A stretch of 64,000 bases of DNA from Bin80 sp965208025 (GCA_965208025.1 OZ242302.1:1178001-1242000); one strand, 5' to 3'; positions 9,069-18,540 are shown, numbered from the stretch's first letter. Program-made: numbers and translations. The notes: generated by a model not told the origin, from the letters alone.

Positions 9069-10466
9069 CTAAAGGTTAAAACGGAAGAAATCCCGTGCAT
9101 TATGATAACAGATATTTTGCACCACTTGCCCCAACCAATCCAAATCATTCGGGAGTTCTCCCCGATCAATCTGCTCCCCCATCATGTTACAAAGAATTCT
9201 GCGGAAGTACTCATGTCTAGGAAATGATAAAAAACTCCTGGAGTCGGTTAGCATACCAACAAAATGGCTGAGGAGTCCCATATTGGCAAAAGCAGTAAGT
9301 TGACGCTCTATCCCGTCAATCTGATCCATGAACCACCAGGCAGATCCTAATTGGATCTTGGCTGGGATCGGGTGCTCACAGTAGTTTCCACACATTGAAG
9401 CGAGCACCTCGTTATGACTGGGATTCACGGAATACAAAATTGTCCTTGCCAATTGTCCTTTGCTATTAAGTCGATCTAAAAATTGGGTAAGACCACTCGC
9501 AATCATAAAATCTCCAATTGAATCGTAGCCACTATCAGGCATTGGTGCCCGCGAGCTATTGTTACGCATTGCACAAAGATGAAATTGTTGGGTCCATTCG
9601 GCAGCGTAATCCATCTTTGCCAGTTCGTGTAGTAACCAGCTTTTGAATAATGTGATCTCCATCACAGTTGGCCTTTTTTCTGCGAGCGTGTTATCAAATA
9701 TTCGTTGGATTTCGCCAAATGTGTAGCCTCCCGGGTACAGAACTGTTTCGCCATGATCACTGACCATACATCCATTCTCAGCAAAAAAATCGTGCCTGAT
9801 TTGTAATGCTTCAAGTAATTGATCTGGAGATTCAATTGTCAGATTCGCAGCTTCTTCAAGTTTAGATATATAGGCGACCCACTCTTTGGGCTTGTAGATT
9901 TGGGACACCTTATCCGCCCTAAATCCTGGGACAACCAGAAACTCATTCTGCTGCTTGGCGATTGTAATATGAGCAGAAAGATCATCTATCGGATCATCCG
10001 TTGTACATACAACATGCACCTTCATCCGATTCAATAATTCTCTACAACTAAACTCAGGTGTCTGAAGTTGTTCAGTGCACTGATCAAAGATTTTCTCTGA
10101 TGAGGATGTGTCCAGCAAGTTATGGATTCCAAAGTACCTCTGTAATTCCAGATGAGTCCAATGGTACAGCGGATTCATGATGGTATGCGGAACCGTGACT
10201 GCCCATGCGTCAAACTTCTCCCGATCTGACGCAGAGCCGGTGCAGTATTTCTCTTCTATGCCATTCATGCGCATTGCTCGCCATTTGTAATGGTCTCCTT
10301 CAAGCCATGCATGCGTGATTGATTCAAATCTACGGTCATTCGCTATATCATCAGGAGGCAAATGACAGTGATAATCAATAATGGGCATCTCAGCAGCATA
10401 AGTGTGATATAGATCTTGCGCAGATGAGGTTCTGAGAAGAAAATTTTCGTCAAGAAATTCTCGCAT
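9069..10466 (-). CDS. uxaC: Uronate isomerase (glucuronate/galacturonate isomerase)
   Basis: Interconverts D-galacturonate and D-tagaturonate (or D-glucuronate and D-fructuronate), the first step of hexuronate catabolism. The 465-residue protein has the family length and belongs to the amidohydrolase fold. The metal-binding HxH is at residues H33/H35 in PIIDYHCHLPP. Other family signatures are VHVVCTTDDPIDDL near residue 155, GCMVSDHG near 235, and the C-terminal MLTDSRSFLSFPRHEYFRR. It is transcribed away from the ATPase-DUF262 cassette and separated from uxaA and uxaB by several kilobases, so the hexuronate genes here are scattered rather than in one operon. Confidence 0.94.
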   Translation of the reverse strand: MREFLDENFLLRTSSAQDLYHTYAAEMPIIDYHCHLPPDDIANDRRFESITHAWLEGDHYKWRAMRMNGIEEKYCTGSASDREKFDAWAVTVPHTIMNPLYHWTHLELQRYFGIHNLLDTSSSEKIFDQCTEQLQTPEFSCRELLNRMKVHVVCTTDDPIDDLSAHITIAKQQNEFLVVPGFRADKVSQIYKPKEWVAYISKLEEAANLTIESPDQLLEALQIRHDFFAENGCMVSDHGETVLYPGGYTFGEIQRIFDNTLAEKRPTVMEITLFKSWLLHELAKMDYAAEWTQQFHLCAMRNNSSRAPMPDSGYDSIGDFMIASGLTQFLDRLNSKGQLARTILYSVNPSHNEVLASMCGNYCEHPIPAKIQLGSAWWFMDQIDGIERQLTAFANMGLLSHFVGMLTDSRSFLSFPRHEYFRRILCNMMGEQIDRGELPNDLDWLGQVVQNICYHNARDFFRFNL

Positions 10467-10916
10467 GTTTCAAATATTGTTTACGGATCAAAAAGGTGAG
10501 TCTGGAATAATTATTCGCTCAATTTGAAGAGGTTAAACGAGCACATGCTACGGACCTGCAATCTACAAATTTCTACAAAATGAGTCATCATTTCCACACG
10601 AAGCGCTCCATTTTGTGCAATTCAAGTAGTCCATTTCGTTCGTCTTCTCATCAAAAGCAATTCGTCCACTTCTACTCCTACAGATTGATCGGTTCGCGAA
10701 CGATAGGAATAATCAAGGCCAGTTGTGTTTCACAACAATATGATAGTTAGACAAGTGCAAATTAAATGTTCCTCTTGTTTGGAGAAGCGGATGGAATGCT
10801 GGATTCAAACTGTTTTGATGTATCCGTACGAGAAAAGTATCCTCATTGCTTGTTAAATGAACATTGAGATATGTTATATATTACACCTCGCTTGTTAACA
10901 CAGATCCTCTACATCC
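10467..10916. other. Divergent intergenic region between uxaC and the ATPase cassette
   Basis: 450 bases between two divergently transcribed units, so it should hold promoters for both. AT-rich stretches near 10860-10895 (TTGTTAA followed by GTTATATATTA) could form a promoter for the cassette, but I cannot assign boxes with confidence. No gene is seen. Confidence 0.4.
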
Positions 10917-12152
10917 ATGGAATTGCGAAAGCTTGGGGTGAAGCACTACAAGTGCTTCAGTGGAGACACTACAATTGAGATCGCACCATTAACAATATTA
11001 GTTGGAGCAAATAATTCCGGTAAGACAGCTTTGGTTCAAGCAGTCCATCTATTGGCAAGCAGCATAAGTCATCCAATTGAGGACTCTCGTGAGCCACTGA
11101 AACTAAATTCAGATGGTATCTTCCATGGCCGAGAGTTTGTAGATTTGGTGAGCGGACGCTCTGCACATGGGAGTTTGTCTTTATTCGCCGAACTGGTGCA
11201 TGATGAAGTTGAGACCTCTCTGGCTGTCAACATTCAAAATATTGAACGAGCGCATGGGCCCTCCGAACGTCAGATTTCACGTTGGAGTTATAGTATTGGA
11301 AATGATCAGATTGAGATAAATAGGGTTAGTCTTGATGCTCAATCACCTTATCAGATAAACCATTCTGGTAAAATGAAGCAAGAACAGGAAATTCACTGGG
11401 TCGGCATATTGCCCTACGACTCCAGCAAACTTCTGGGGGAGCATGGCAACCAGATCAACCAATTAAAGAAATGGGCCAACGGCGTCCGTTATCTGAAGTC
11501 TCCTCGGAGTTATCCTTCCTCCGGTTTATTTATGGATAATGTTAATCCAAGCAAACACGATGTTACGGGAAGCTCATCCCCTAAGATGTTAGCAGAAGAT
11601 GATAATCTGCGAGATTCCGTTAAAGAATGGTACCGTATAGCATTTAATGTGAGCCTTGACATCAAGGATGAGGGGAAATACTTTGATCTAGCAATCAGAT
11701 CACCTGCAAGTGGCGCAAGTATACTACTTGATCAAACAGGAAGTGGGCTATCTCAGGTGTTGCCAGTTGTAGTAATAGCACTCACAGCTGGTAGGGTTGG
11801 GCCAGGCATTGATATTATTGAACATCCAGAGGCAGAACTTCATCCCGCATCTCATGGGGATATTGCAGAACTACTCCTCTCCAGTCTTACGGGAAACGAT
11901 AGGCCGATGATTATTGAAACACACTCAGAGATGATTCTTCTTCGTGCCCGCCGGTGGATCGTAGAAGGAAGGTTGTCGGCAGATCATGTGCTGGTATATT
12001 GGGTTGATTCAGAGCCCGGGAATGGATCTGTTCTGAAAAAAATCACAATTAACGATCATGGAGAAATGAGTGTTTGGCCAGAAGGTGTATTCACGGAAGA
12101 CTATGAAGAGGTACTCGCGATCCGACGTGCTGTTCGCCAAATGGAGGACTGA
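10917..12152 (+). CDS. AAA/ABC-type ATPase, OLD/DUF3696-like (candidate defence gene 1)
   Basis: A 411-residue SMC/RecF-like ATPase. The N-terminus (LGVKHYKCFSGDTTIEIAPL) and the Walker A loop GANNSGKT (about residues 31-38) are typical of single-chain OLD-type ATPases. The signature region is GSGLSQVLPVV near 280, the Walker B strand is IIEHPEAELHP near 300, and the switch histidine strand is IIETHSEMIL near 330. The last 60 residues (NDHGEMSVWPEGVFTEDYEE) resemble the DUF3696 C-terminus. Unlike full OLD proteins it has no TOPRIM domain of its own; the next gene, 6 bases downstream, has TOPRIM-like features. Related ATPases work with nucleases in anti-phage systems. A defence role is inferred. 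Confidence 0.85.
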   Translation: MELRKLGVKHYKCFSGDTTIEIAPLTILVGANNSGKTALVQAVHLLASSISHPIEDSREPLKLNSDGIFHGREFVDLVSGRSAHGSLSLFAELVHDEVETSLAVNIQNIERAHGPSERQISRWSYSIGNDQIEINRVSLDAQSPYQINHSGKMKQEQEIHWVGILPYDSSKLLGEHGNQINQLKKWANGVRYLKSPRSYPSSGLFMDNVNPSKHDVTGSSSPKMLAEDDNLRDSVKEWYRIAFNVSLDIKDEGKYFDLAIRSPASGASILLDQTGSGLSQVLPVVVIALTAGRVGPGIDIIEHPEAELHPASHGDIAELLLSSLTGNDRPMIIETHSEMILLRARRWIVEGRLSADHVLVYWVDSEPGNGSVLKKITINDHGEMSVWPEGVFTEDYEEVLAIRRAVRQMED

Positions 12153-12158
12153 ATTTAG

Positions 12159-13121
12159 ATGCGCATTGAGATTGATTTGAGTCTTACAGAGGATTTGAAT
12201 GCTCATCAATGGTTAGATCGTATCATGCATAAGATTTATGACGGATGGCATATCTGGCACATTGGAACTGAGTTGGATCCCTCTACGATTAAGGCATCAT
12301 CTTGGGTAAGGGGGCGAAAATATATCAAGGAATTGCTCCGAAAGTCCATTGAGCGAAATGCGTGGGACTCAAACTTGCATCGAAAACGAATACGAGTTAC
12401 CTCTGTTGTGAACCATAAGGATGAATTTGCTCCCGAGGATGCCGCCAAATTTGCTGAGTTACCACTCTGGATTATAGTTGAGAATCGAATCAGTGATGGT
12501 AAATTCGTCAAGCGGATATTGAAAGAATTATTTATGCCTCTCTATGATCTATTGTCTAAGTCTGGCCCTCCAATCGTCTTTGACAGTATGGGCGGTTTGG
12601 GGCAAATGCTCCAGTTGGTTGAGCTTAAAATAGATGAGGCTTATCCGGGCAGGCCTAGAATAGTAGTCATTGCTGACAGTGATAAAAAACATCCTTCCGA
12701 TTCAGTGGGCAATACAGTTGAAAAACTGATTGAAGCCTGCAAAGATCATAAAATTTCATATTGGATTTTGGCCAAGCGGGAAGCGGAGAATTATCTTACC
12801 CTTGGTCTACTTAAAGCCTGGAAAGCAAACAACTCAAGACACTCTGCAACTGTTAATGCATGGAATCGTCTTAGTGATGATCAGAAAGATTACTACAACA
12901 TGAAAAAGGGATTCCAAAATTCCTATCAATCTTTCGATCGTTTAATGGGTTCTCTGTTTCAAGGTATATCAGAGATTGATTACGATAATCTCAAACGGGG
13001 ATTTGGGAGAGATGTCTATCTGTGTTGGGATTGTTCTTCTTCGCAGATAAAAACTGAGATACTCGCTCGTTCAAGAGGGGACCTAGAGCGGGGGATTGAT
13101 ATGATTAACCAGGAGGTATAG
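12159..13121 (+). CDS. TOPRIM/DUF4435-like protein (candidate defence gene 2)
   Basis: A 320-residue protein I do not recognise by name. The central part looks like a TOPRIM or DUF4435-type metal-binding fold: PLWIIVENRISDGKFVKRIL (about residues 104-123) could supply the acidic first strand. RIVVIADSDKKHPSD (about 166-180) has the DxD strand. REAENYLTLGLL (about 207-218) matches the 'RE.ENYl' motif seen after the DxD strand in DUF4435/OLD-type nucleases. The N-terminal 100 residues have no recognisable motif. The gene follows the ATPase by 6 bases and precedes the DUF262 gene with no gap, so the three products probably work together, with this one as the likely nuclease partner of the ATPase. 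That function is inferred. Confidence 0.7.
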   Translation: MRIEIDLSLTEDLNAHQWLDRIMHKIYDGWHIWHIGTELDPSTIKASSWVRGRKYIKELLRKSIERNAWDSNLHRKRIRVTSVVNHKDEFAPEDAAKFAELPLWIIVENRISDGKFVKRILKELFMPLYDLLSKSGPPIVFDSMGGLGQMLQLVELKIDEAYPGRPRIVVIADSDKKHPSDSVGNTVEKLIEACKDHKISYWILAKREAENYLTLGLLKAWKANNSRHSATVNAWNRLSDDQKDYYNMKKGFQNSYQSFDRLMGSLFQGISEIDYDNLKRGFGRDVYLCWDCSSSQIKTEILARSRGDLERGIDMINQEV

Positions 13122-13174
13122 CCATCACCGATCTTGGTCAAATTCGAGCTGAGGTTGTCCCAGAGGTAGTCTAT

Positions 13175-14794
13175 TTGGGAAAGCTCATAGAACGTATAAT
13201 TTCTGGAAAAATTCGCGTTCCTAATTTTCAGCGAGGTTTCGTGTGGAAGCAAGGTGATATTTTTTCGTTGCTTGATAGTGTTTATAAAGGCCTTCCGATC
13301 GGATCTATTCTTATTTGGGAAACTGATGATCAAATTGAAAGTGCTGAACGAATTGGTCCGATTACCTTAGCAAATCCTCCTTCTGGACCTGTTGGGTATC
13401 TCTTGGATGGACAGCAACGTATTACTTCCTTATTTGGAACTTTACAGTTCCCTATTGATGATAATGAGTCAATTATAGATCAAATTGACTGGCGCGTGTA
13501 CTTTGATTTAGAGAGTTCTGAATTCATTCGGAAACCTGGGCAGAGGGGGGTACCAAAACATTTCCCGGTAGCAAACCTATTTGACACTGCAAGCTATCTT
13601 TCGGTAGCACGAAAATTTGAAGAGTTTGCTGATCAAACCCAAGTCCAATATCTGCTCAGTGCCGCGGATCGCCTTGCGAATGCGTTTCGAAATTATCAAC
13701 TTCCAATCATCCACATTCGAGAAGCAAGTATTGATAGTGCCGTAACAGTGTTTGCTCGCCTCAATCGGACCGGACGGAAGATCTCAGCTGATGAAATGGT
13801 TTCTGCCTTGACCTATCGCAGAGGAGAATTCCATCTTAGTGAAAAGTTTGATGTCTACATAGAAGAATTGGTCAAGAAAGGATTTGGAAAGCTCAAACGT
13901 GTTTTCTTACTTCGTGGAGTATTGGCGGCTCTTGGACGAGATATATATGCCAAAGATTGGGCTAAGCTGGTGGTTCAAGAACCCATTCGCAGACAACTTC
14001 CAGAAGCGTATGAATCAGCAACTTGCGGGATTAATCATGCACTTGAGTTTCTTGGTAGGTTAGGTGTTACCTCCGATCGGATATTGCCCTATGGACTTCA
14101 ACTTGTACTACTTGGTGAGTTTTTTCGACTATGTTCTGATCCGTCCTCCGAAAAAATCAATCTTCTGAGACGTTGGTTTTGGGTCACATCTTTCAGTGGC
14201 TGGTTCGGTAATGCCAATACTACAATGGTTGTTAAGGCATTACATGAAATTCGAGACCTTGCAGAGGATAAGAGAAGAAATTTTAGGATAGTAAATCTTG
14301 AAGAGCAAGCACTACCTTTTCCAGATCGTTTTGATGGTCGGAGTGCCAGAGCTCGTGCTTTTTTATTATATCTTGCGACACTTCAACCTCTTTCAGTCAC
14401 TTCTGAGCAGGAAACTCTCAAACCAGGCGAATTACTTTCTTCCTTGGGGGTAGCTGCACTTGGCTATATTATCCATCAGCCTCATTCAGCAGATGAATTC
14501 GGCAGCATTCCAGGGAATCGAATGTTTATAGACCGCAACCTATCGGGTGACGTATTTGATCATCTTGCTCAGTTAGATGACGAAACTTTGACGAGAGTTT
14601 TACCCAGCCACGGATTTTCTGAAGAATCAATTCAAGCAATTCGTCGAAATAATCCAACAGAATTGATTCGTTCCAGACAAGACTGCTTGATTGAAGGAGA
14701 ACAAAATTTTATGAAGGAGCGGGGTGTAGCATTGCCAGAAAGTAAAACCGGAATGATTGTCGCTGACAGTGACACATCAGATACTGACGATTAA
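13175..14794 (+). CDS. DUF262 protein (GmrSD/ParB-like) (candidate defence gene 3)
   Basis: A DUF262 protein of at least 539 residues. Near the N-terminus are VPNFQRGFVWK and YKGLPIGSILIWE; LLDGQQRITSLFG is the nucleotide-dependent DGQQR motif of the ParB/sulfiredoxin-like fold. VFARLNRTGRKISADEM near residue 190 is the second conserved block. No C-terminal DUF1524 HNH motif is visible, so it resembles DUF262-only proteins. The given start is TTG, but the frame stays open and family-like (EVVYLGKLIERI) back to 13109. A strong AGGAGGT at 13111-13117 sits 6 bases before an ATC at 13124, so the real start may be upstream and non-standard. DUF262 domains occur in anti-modification restriction systems; the role here is inferred. 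Confidence 0.85.
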   Translation: MGKLIERIISGKIRVPNFQRGFVWKQGDIFSLLDSVYKGLPIGSILIWETDDQIESAERIGPITLANPPSGPVGYLLDGQQRITSLFGTLQFPIDDNESIIDQIDWRVYFDLESSEFIRKPGQRGVPKHFPVANLFDTASYLSVARKFEEFADQTQVQYLLSAADRLANAFRNYQLPIIHIREASIDSAVTVFARLNRTGRKISADEMVSALTYRRGEFHLSEKFDVYIEELVKKGFGKLKRVFLLRGVLAALGRDIYAKDWAKLVVQEPIRRQLPEAYESATCGINHALEFLGRLGVTSDRILPYGLQLVLLGEFFRLCSDPSSEKINLLRRWFWVTSFSGWFGNANTTMVVKALHEIRDLAEDKRRNFRIVNLEEQALPFPDRFDGRSARARAFLLYLATLQPLSVTSEQETLKPGELLSSLGVAALGYIIHQPHSADEFGSIPGNRMFIDRNLSGDVFDHLAQLDDETLTRVLPSHGFSEESIQAIRRNNPTELIRSRQDCLIEGEQNFMKERGVALPESKTGMIVADSDTSDTDD

Positions 14795-14957
14795 GCAGCC
14801 GTGATTGAATAGATGCATCGATATAAGTACACCCTCGGATCTATCTTTTTTGTACAAGGAAGTTCGTTAGGTGCATCCTTTATTTCAGTGTTCATCTCTG
14901 GAGTTGTTTCTTTTTAGTTGAAATTTACGCTTCTAAATAGGCGGTTATGAGATCGGG

Positions 14958-14980
14958 ATCTCTTTCGTGAGAGATTTTTT
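14958..14980 (+). terminator. Probable intrinsic terminator after the three-gene cassette
   Basis: ATCTCT (14958-14963) pairs with AGAGAT (14970-14975) around the loop TTCGTG, and the stem runs into six Ts (14975-14980). The position, 164 bases past the DUF262 stop, suits termination of the cassette. The stem is short. Confidence 0.45.
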
Positions 14981-15174
14981 AAGTCTTTACGTCAGGCCCC
15001 GCATTTAAGCCAGTTGAGAATTTTCTGGCTATAGTCCTTGAGAGGTGAGACTGACCGTAAAGAAGATCAACCCAAACCTTTCCGCAAATTCTCAACTCAT
15101 TGGGTCATAATCCGCATTTAGATCCCAAAGAAGGTGTTCAATGACAATCAATCTGAACCGTTTATACTCATGAG

Positions 15175-15329
15175 AGCCTCTTTCAAAATTCTTTATTTTC
15201 ACCTGTTGTCCCCGCTGAATTGTGGCTTAAACTGTCTCAGTTTAGTCGGACCACGCGAAATCTTCAGTATGGGAACCTCTTTCGAAATCCCTCAAAAAAT
15301 CATCCAATTGAGGAATTTTGAAAGAGGCT
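15175..15329. mobile_element. 155-bp MITE related to the IS at 53.6-57.9 kb
   Basis: The ends are perfect inverted repeats (AGCCTCTTTCAAAATTC and its complement) identical or nearly identical to the ends of the two full-size IS copies at 53616-55197 and 56315-57873. About 100 bases of the left end and 50 of the right end of those elements are joined with no transposase between them. It is flanked by a perfect 6-bp direct repeat, CATGAG, at 15169-15174 and 15330-15335. It is therefore a non-autonomous derivative that moved in trans. The surrounding gene-free region (14795-15649) holds nothing else I can identify except the terminator. Confidence 0.85.
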
Positions 15330-15712
15330 CATGAGTATTTGATATTTTGAATATACGAGATGTATGTATAAACACACCATATTCTTCAGTTCTATTTATT
15401 AACCGCTTTGTTTCCAGTGGAGGCCCTCAATCTTTCCCAATTAACGGAGTAGTATGCTCCAGTCTGAATGTTAATTAGTATTTTGGGCAAATAATTATAG
15501 TGTCTCGTCCATGAATGCCGATTGTACTTTTGAACCTCTCATCTCCATATTCTTTCTCGTTTAATTGATTCGATTTATTTTTCTTTCTGTTGCCTAGTCA
15601 ATACCACAAGATGGAACGATTTTCTCTGTACTTCTTCGTTCATTAATTCATGAGTATGAATTTGAATAGATCTTATTCACTTTATGACCACTTATCCTTT
15701 ATACACCTCAGA

Positions 15713-16732
15713 ATGATCGTCCGAATCACACTTTTATTCTCTCTTGTTCTTTTAATTGGATGTGATCAAACTGGCACCGTAGACACAATTAAGCTTGGTC
15801 ATGGACTTGATACCAACCACCCTGTCCACCGGGCTATGGTCTTTATGCAGGAAAAAGTTGATAGTTTATCAAACGGTACCCTACAAATTCAAATCTATCC
15901 AAGCCAGCAACTTGGGACTGAGCGTCAACTCCTGGAATTATTGCAACTAGGAAGTTTAGGTATGACTAAGGTAGCCTCTGCCGTACTTGAAGGCTTTGCA
16001 CCAGAGTATAAGGTGCTCAGCTTACCCTATATTTTCCGTACTGAAGCTCACCGGTTTGACGTTTTGGGTGGTGCAATCGGACGGAAAATTTTATTGTCAA
16101 GTGAACAGTATTGGCTTCGTGGTCTAACCTATTATGATGCTGGAAGTCGAAGCTTCTACACGAAGGAACGTCCAATCTACTCACCTACCGATCTGGAAGG
16201 ACTCAAGATTCGTACTCTCGAGAGCGCAACCCAAGTTAAAATGGTAAATAGTCTTGGAGGTTCTGCGACGCCAATTGCATGGGGTGAACTCTATACGGCT
16301 CTCCAACAGGGTGTCGTGGATGGCGCAGAAAATAATCCTCCGTCATTCTATACATCCAGACATTATGAAGTGTGTCAATACTATACACTTGATGAGCATA
16401 CCGGACTTCCAGATGTTCTACTGATCAGTACCATTATATGGGATCAACTTACACCGGAACAACAATCTTGGCTCCAGGAGGCAGCAGATGAATCTGCTAA
16501 ATATCAAAAAGATTTATGGCGTGTTGCCACCGAGGAAGCAATTCAACAAGTAGAAGCGGCAGGTGTGGAGATTATCTATCCTGACAAGGCCCCCTTCGTA
16601 GAGAAAGTTGCACATCTCTATGATGAGTTTCGGGATTCACCTGCAATCTATTCTCTAGTTGAGGATATTCGCTCCGTTGTACCCTGTGATTCACTGAGCG
16701 ATTGCTCATCCGAAGAATCTCCGACCAAGTGA
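15713..16732 (+). CDS. dctP: TRAP transporter substrate-binding lipoprotein, DctP family
   Basis: Periplasmic solute-binding subunit of a tripartite ATP-independent transporter. I choose the ATG at 15713 because it gives a lipoprotein signal peptide (MIVRITLLFSLVLLIGC, lipobox LIGC); an ATG at 15650 adds 21 residues ahead of it. The mature part shows the DctP fold: KLGHGLDTNHPVHRAM, IQIYPSQQLGTERQLLELLQ, the ligand arginine in LEGLKIRTLES, and ALQQGVVDGAENNPPSF. The DctQ and DctM subunits follow directly, then uxaB, so the likely substrate is galacturonate or another hexuronate. Being a lipoprotein rather than a soluble binding protein is somewhat unusual. Confidence 0.9.
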   Translation: MIVRITLLFSLVLLIGCDQTGTVDTIKLGHGLDTNHPVHRAMVFMQEKVDSLSNGTLQIQIYPSQQLGTERQLLELLQLGSLGMTKVASAVLEGFAPEYKVLSLPYIFRTEAHRFDVLGGAIGRKILLSSEQYWLRGLTYYDAGSRSFYTKERPIYSPTDLEGLKIRTLESATQVKMVNSLGGSATPIAWGELYTALQQGVVDGAENNPPSFYTSRHYEVCQYYTLDEHTGLPDVLLISTIIWDQLTPEQQSWLQEAADESAKYQKDLWRVATEEAIQQVEAAGVEIIYPDKAPFVEKVAHLYDEFRDSPAIYSLVEDIRSVVPCDSLSDCSSEESPTK

Positions 16733-16748
16733 CAAATCCTATCCTTGC

Positions 16749-17240
16749 ATGATCTCTCCCACACGGAAAATCTTGGATCGCTCTTTGTCAATACTCGTGG
16801 CCATACTCATGTCAGTGTTGGTGCTGGATGTATTGTGGCAAGTATTCACACGATTTATCTTGGAAAACCCCAGTTCCTGGACTGAAGAACTGGCACGATA
16901 CCTAATGATTTGGGTCGGTCTAATTGGGGCTGCCTATGCAGCTGGTCGCAGAATGCATCTAAGTGTTGATATTCTACCAAGCGCACTCAAAGGTCGACAA
17001 GCGCACACTCTTCGAATTGTCATTGAGTCACTTGTCCTTGCATTCGCACTTGTAGCACTTTTTGCTGGGGGCGTTCGTCTGGTGTTGGTGATGCTGACGC
17101 TCGGTCAAACCTCTGCCAGCCTCCAGATTCCCTTAGGGTATGTATACCTTGCGGTTCCACTCAGTGGGTTATTCATCGCTTGGTATGCAGTTCTTGATCT
17201 GATTGACGAGGTAAAAGCTCTCCGAAATGGAAACAGTTGA
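16749..17240 (+). CDS. dctQ: TRAP transporter small membrane subunit, DctQ family
   Basis: A 163-residue integral membrane protein with four predicted hydrophobic helices (about residues 12-35, 48-66, 87-112 and 125-148). The ENPSSWTEELARYLMIWVGLIGAAYA stretch (about 37-62) is the DctQ signature. It associates with DctM to form the membrane part of the TRAP transporter. It starts 16 bases after dctP and overlaps dctM by 14 bases, indicating coupled translation. Confidence 0.92.
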   Translation: MISPTRKILDRSLSILVAILMSVLVLDVLWQVFTRFILENPSSWTEELARYLMIWVGLIGAAYAAGRRMHLSVDILPSALKGRQAHTLRIVIESLVLAFALVALFAGGVRLVLVMLTLGQTSASLQIPLGYVYLAVPLSGLFIAWYAVLDLIDEVKALRNGNS

Positions 17241-18522
17241 AATTATCGTATTTGTAGCATCCTTTGCTGTGATGCTCCTCATTGGGGTTCCCATTGCCTT
17301 CAGTATTGGACTGGCCACTTTAGCCACTATGTTGGTCACGATGGGAACTTGGCCAGCATTAACTACTCAAGCACAGCGAATTGCAACAGGGCTGGACAGC
17401 TTTGCTCTATTGGCAATCCCCTTCTTTATCCTCGCTGGACAGATTATGAATCAGGGTGGAATGGCCAGACGGTTGATTGACTTTGCCCGCTCTCTACTTG
17501 GTCTGCTACCTGGCGCTCTTGCACATGTGAATATTCTGGCTTCCATGCTGTTCGGAGCTATATCTGGCTCGGCAGTAGCCGCAGCATCTGCTGTCGGCGG
17601 GATCATGGCGCCAGAAATGAAAAAAGACGGATACGATCGGAATTATTCCGCCGCTGTGAATATCACATCCGCAACGACCGGTCTACTTATTCCTCCAAGT
17701 AATATTCTGATTGTTTACTCACTTGCCAGCGGCGGTGCCTCAATTGCAGCATTATTTTTGGCGGGATACCTACCCGGGATTCTTGTTGGGCTCTCGCTTA
17801 TGGCAGTTGGAGCAGTTGTTGCACTTCGGAGAAATTATGGTGCTTCGCGGGTCTTTAAAATCAAACAGGTTTTCTTTCGATTTTTGGATGCGCTCCCGAG
17901 CCTTACCTTGCTAGTGGTCGTCATGGGAGGGATTGTCGCAGGCTTTTTTACCGCCACAGAGGCAGCTGCTGTCGCAGTACTTTACGCTCTAATTCTTGCA
18001 TTGATTTATCAAGAAATCTCCTTCAGAGATCTCCCTCAGATATTGATAGACGCCAGTGGAACCACCGCTGTGGTTCTCCTCCTCGTTGCTTCCTCCGTAG
18101 GGATGTCCTGGATCATGGCCTACGTAAATATTCCACAGCAGATTACCGAATCATTGTTGGCCTTAACTGATAATGGTATTATCATTCTTTTGTTGATCAA
18201 TGTCATCCTGTTGTGCGTTGGCATATTTATGGATATCACACCTGCTGTCCTCATCTTCACCCCGATTTTCTTACCGATCGCCACTGCATTAGGGATTGAT
18301 CCGATCCACTTTGGAATCATCATTGTTCTCAACCTTTGCATTGGCCTCTGTACACCTCCAGTGGGGAGTGTTCTTTTTGTGGGGGTTGGAGTGGCTGGAA
18401 CAAGAATTTCAAGTGTTACTCGCCCTCTCCTACCCTTCTTTATTGCGATGGTTGTAGCCTTGATGGTCGTCACATATGTCCCAGAATTAAGTCTGTGGCT
18501 CCCCAATCTCTTTATCAAATAA
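17227..18522 (+). CDS. dctM: TRAP transporter large membrane subunit, DctM family
   Basis: A 431-residue, strongly hydrophobic protein with about 12 membrane segments; it forms the sodium- or proton-coupled translocation pathway. Family signatures include IGVPIAFSIGLAT near residue 18, LLAIPFFILAGQIM near 60, LFGAISGSAVAAASAVGG near 115, and the C-terminal NLCIGLCTPPVGSVLF near 378. It overlaps dctQ and is followed 18 bases later by uxaB, tying the transporter to hexuronate use. Confidence 0.94.
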   Translation: METVEIIVFVASFAVMLLIGVPIAFSIGLATLATMLVTMGTWPALTTQAQRIATGLDSFALLAIPFFILAGQIMNQGGMARRLIDFARSLLGLLPGALAHVNILASMLFGAISGSAVAAASAVGGIMAPEMKKDGYDRNYSAAVNITSATTGLLIPPSNILIVYSLASGGASIAALFLAGYLPGILVGLSLMAVGAVVALRRNYGASRVFKIKQVFFRFLDALPSLTLLVVVMGGIVAGFFTATEAAAVAVLYALILALIYQEISFRDLPQILIDASGTTAVVLLLVASSVGMSWIMAYVNIPQQITESLLALTDNGIIILLLINVILLCVGIFMDITPAVLIFTPIFLPIATALGIDPIHFGIIIVLNLCIGLCTPPVGSVLFVGVGVAGTRISSVTRPLLPFFIAMVVALMVVTYVPELSLWLPNLFIK

Positions 18523-18540
18523 TCATGGAGTCATAGGAAG

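Noticed and set aside
15134..15334. 66-codon plus-strand frame
   Set aside because: It lies almost wholly inside the MITE and its codons are formed by the inverted repeats.
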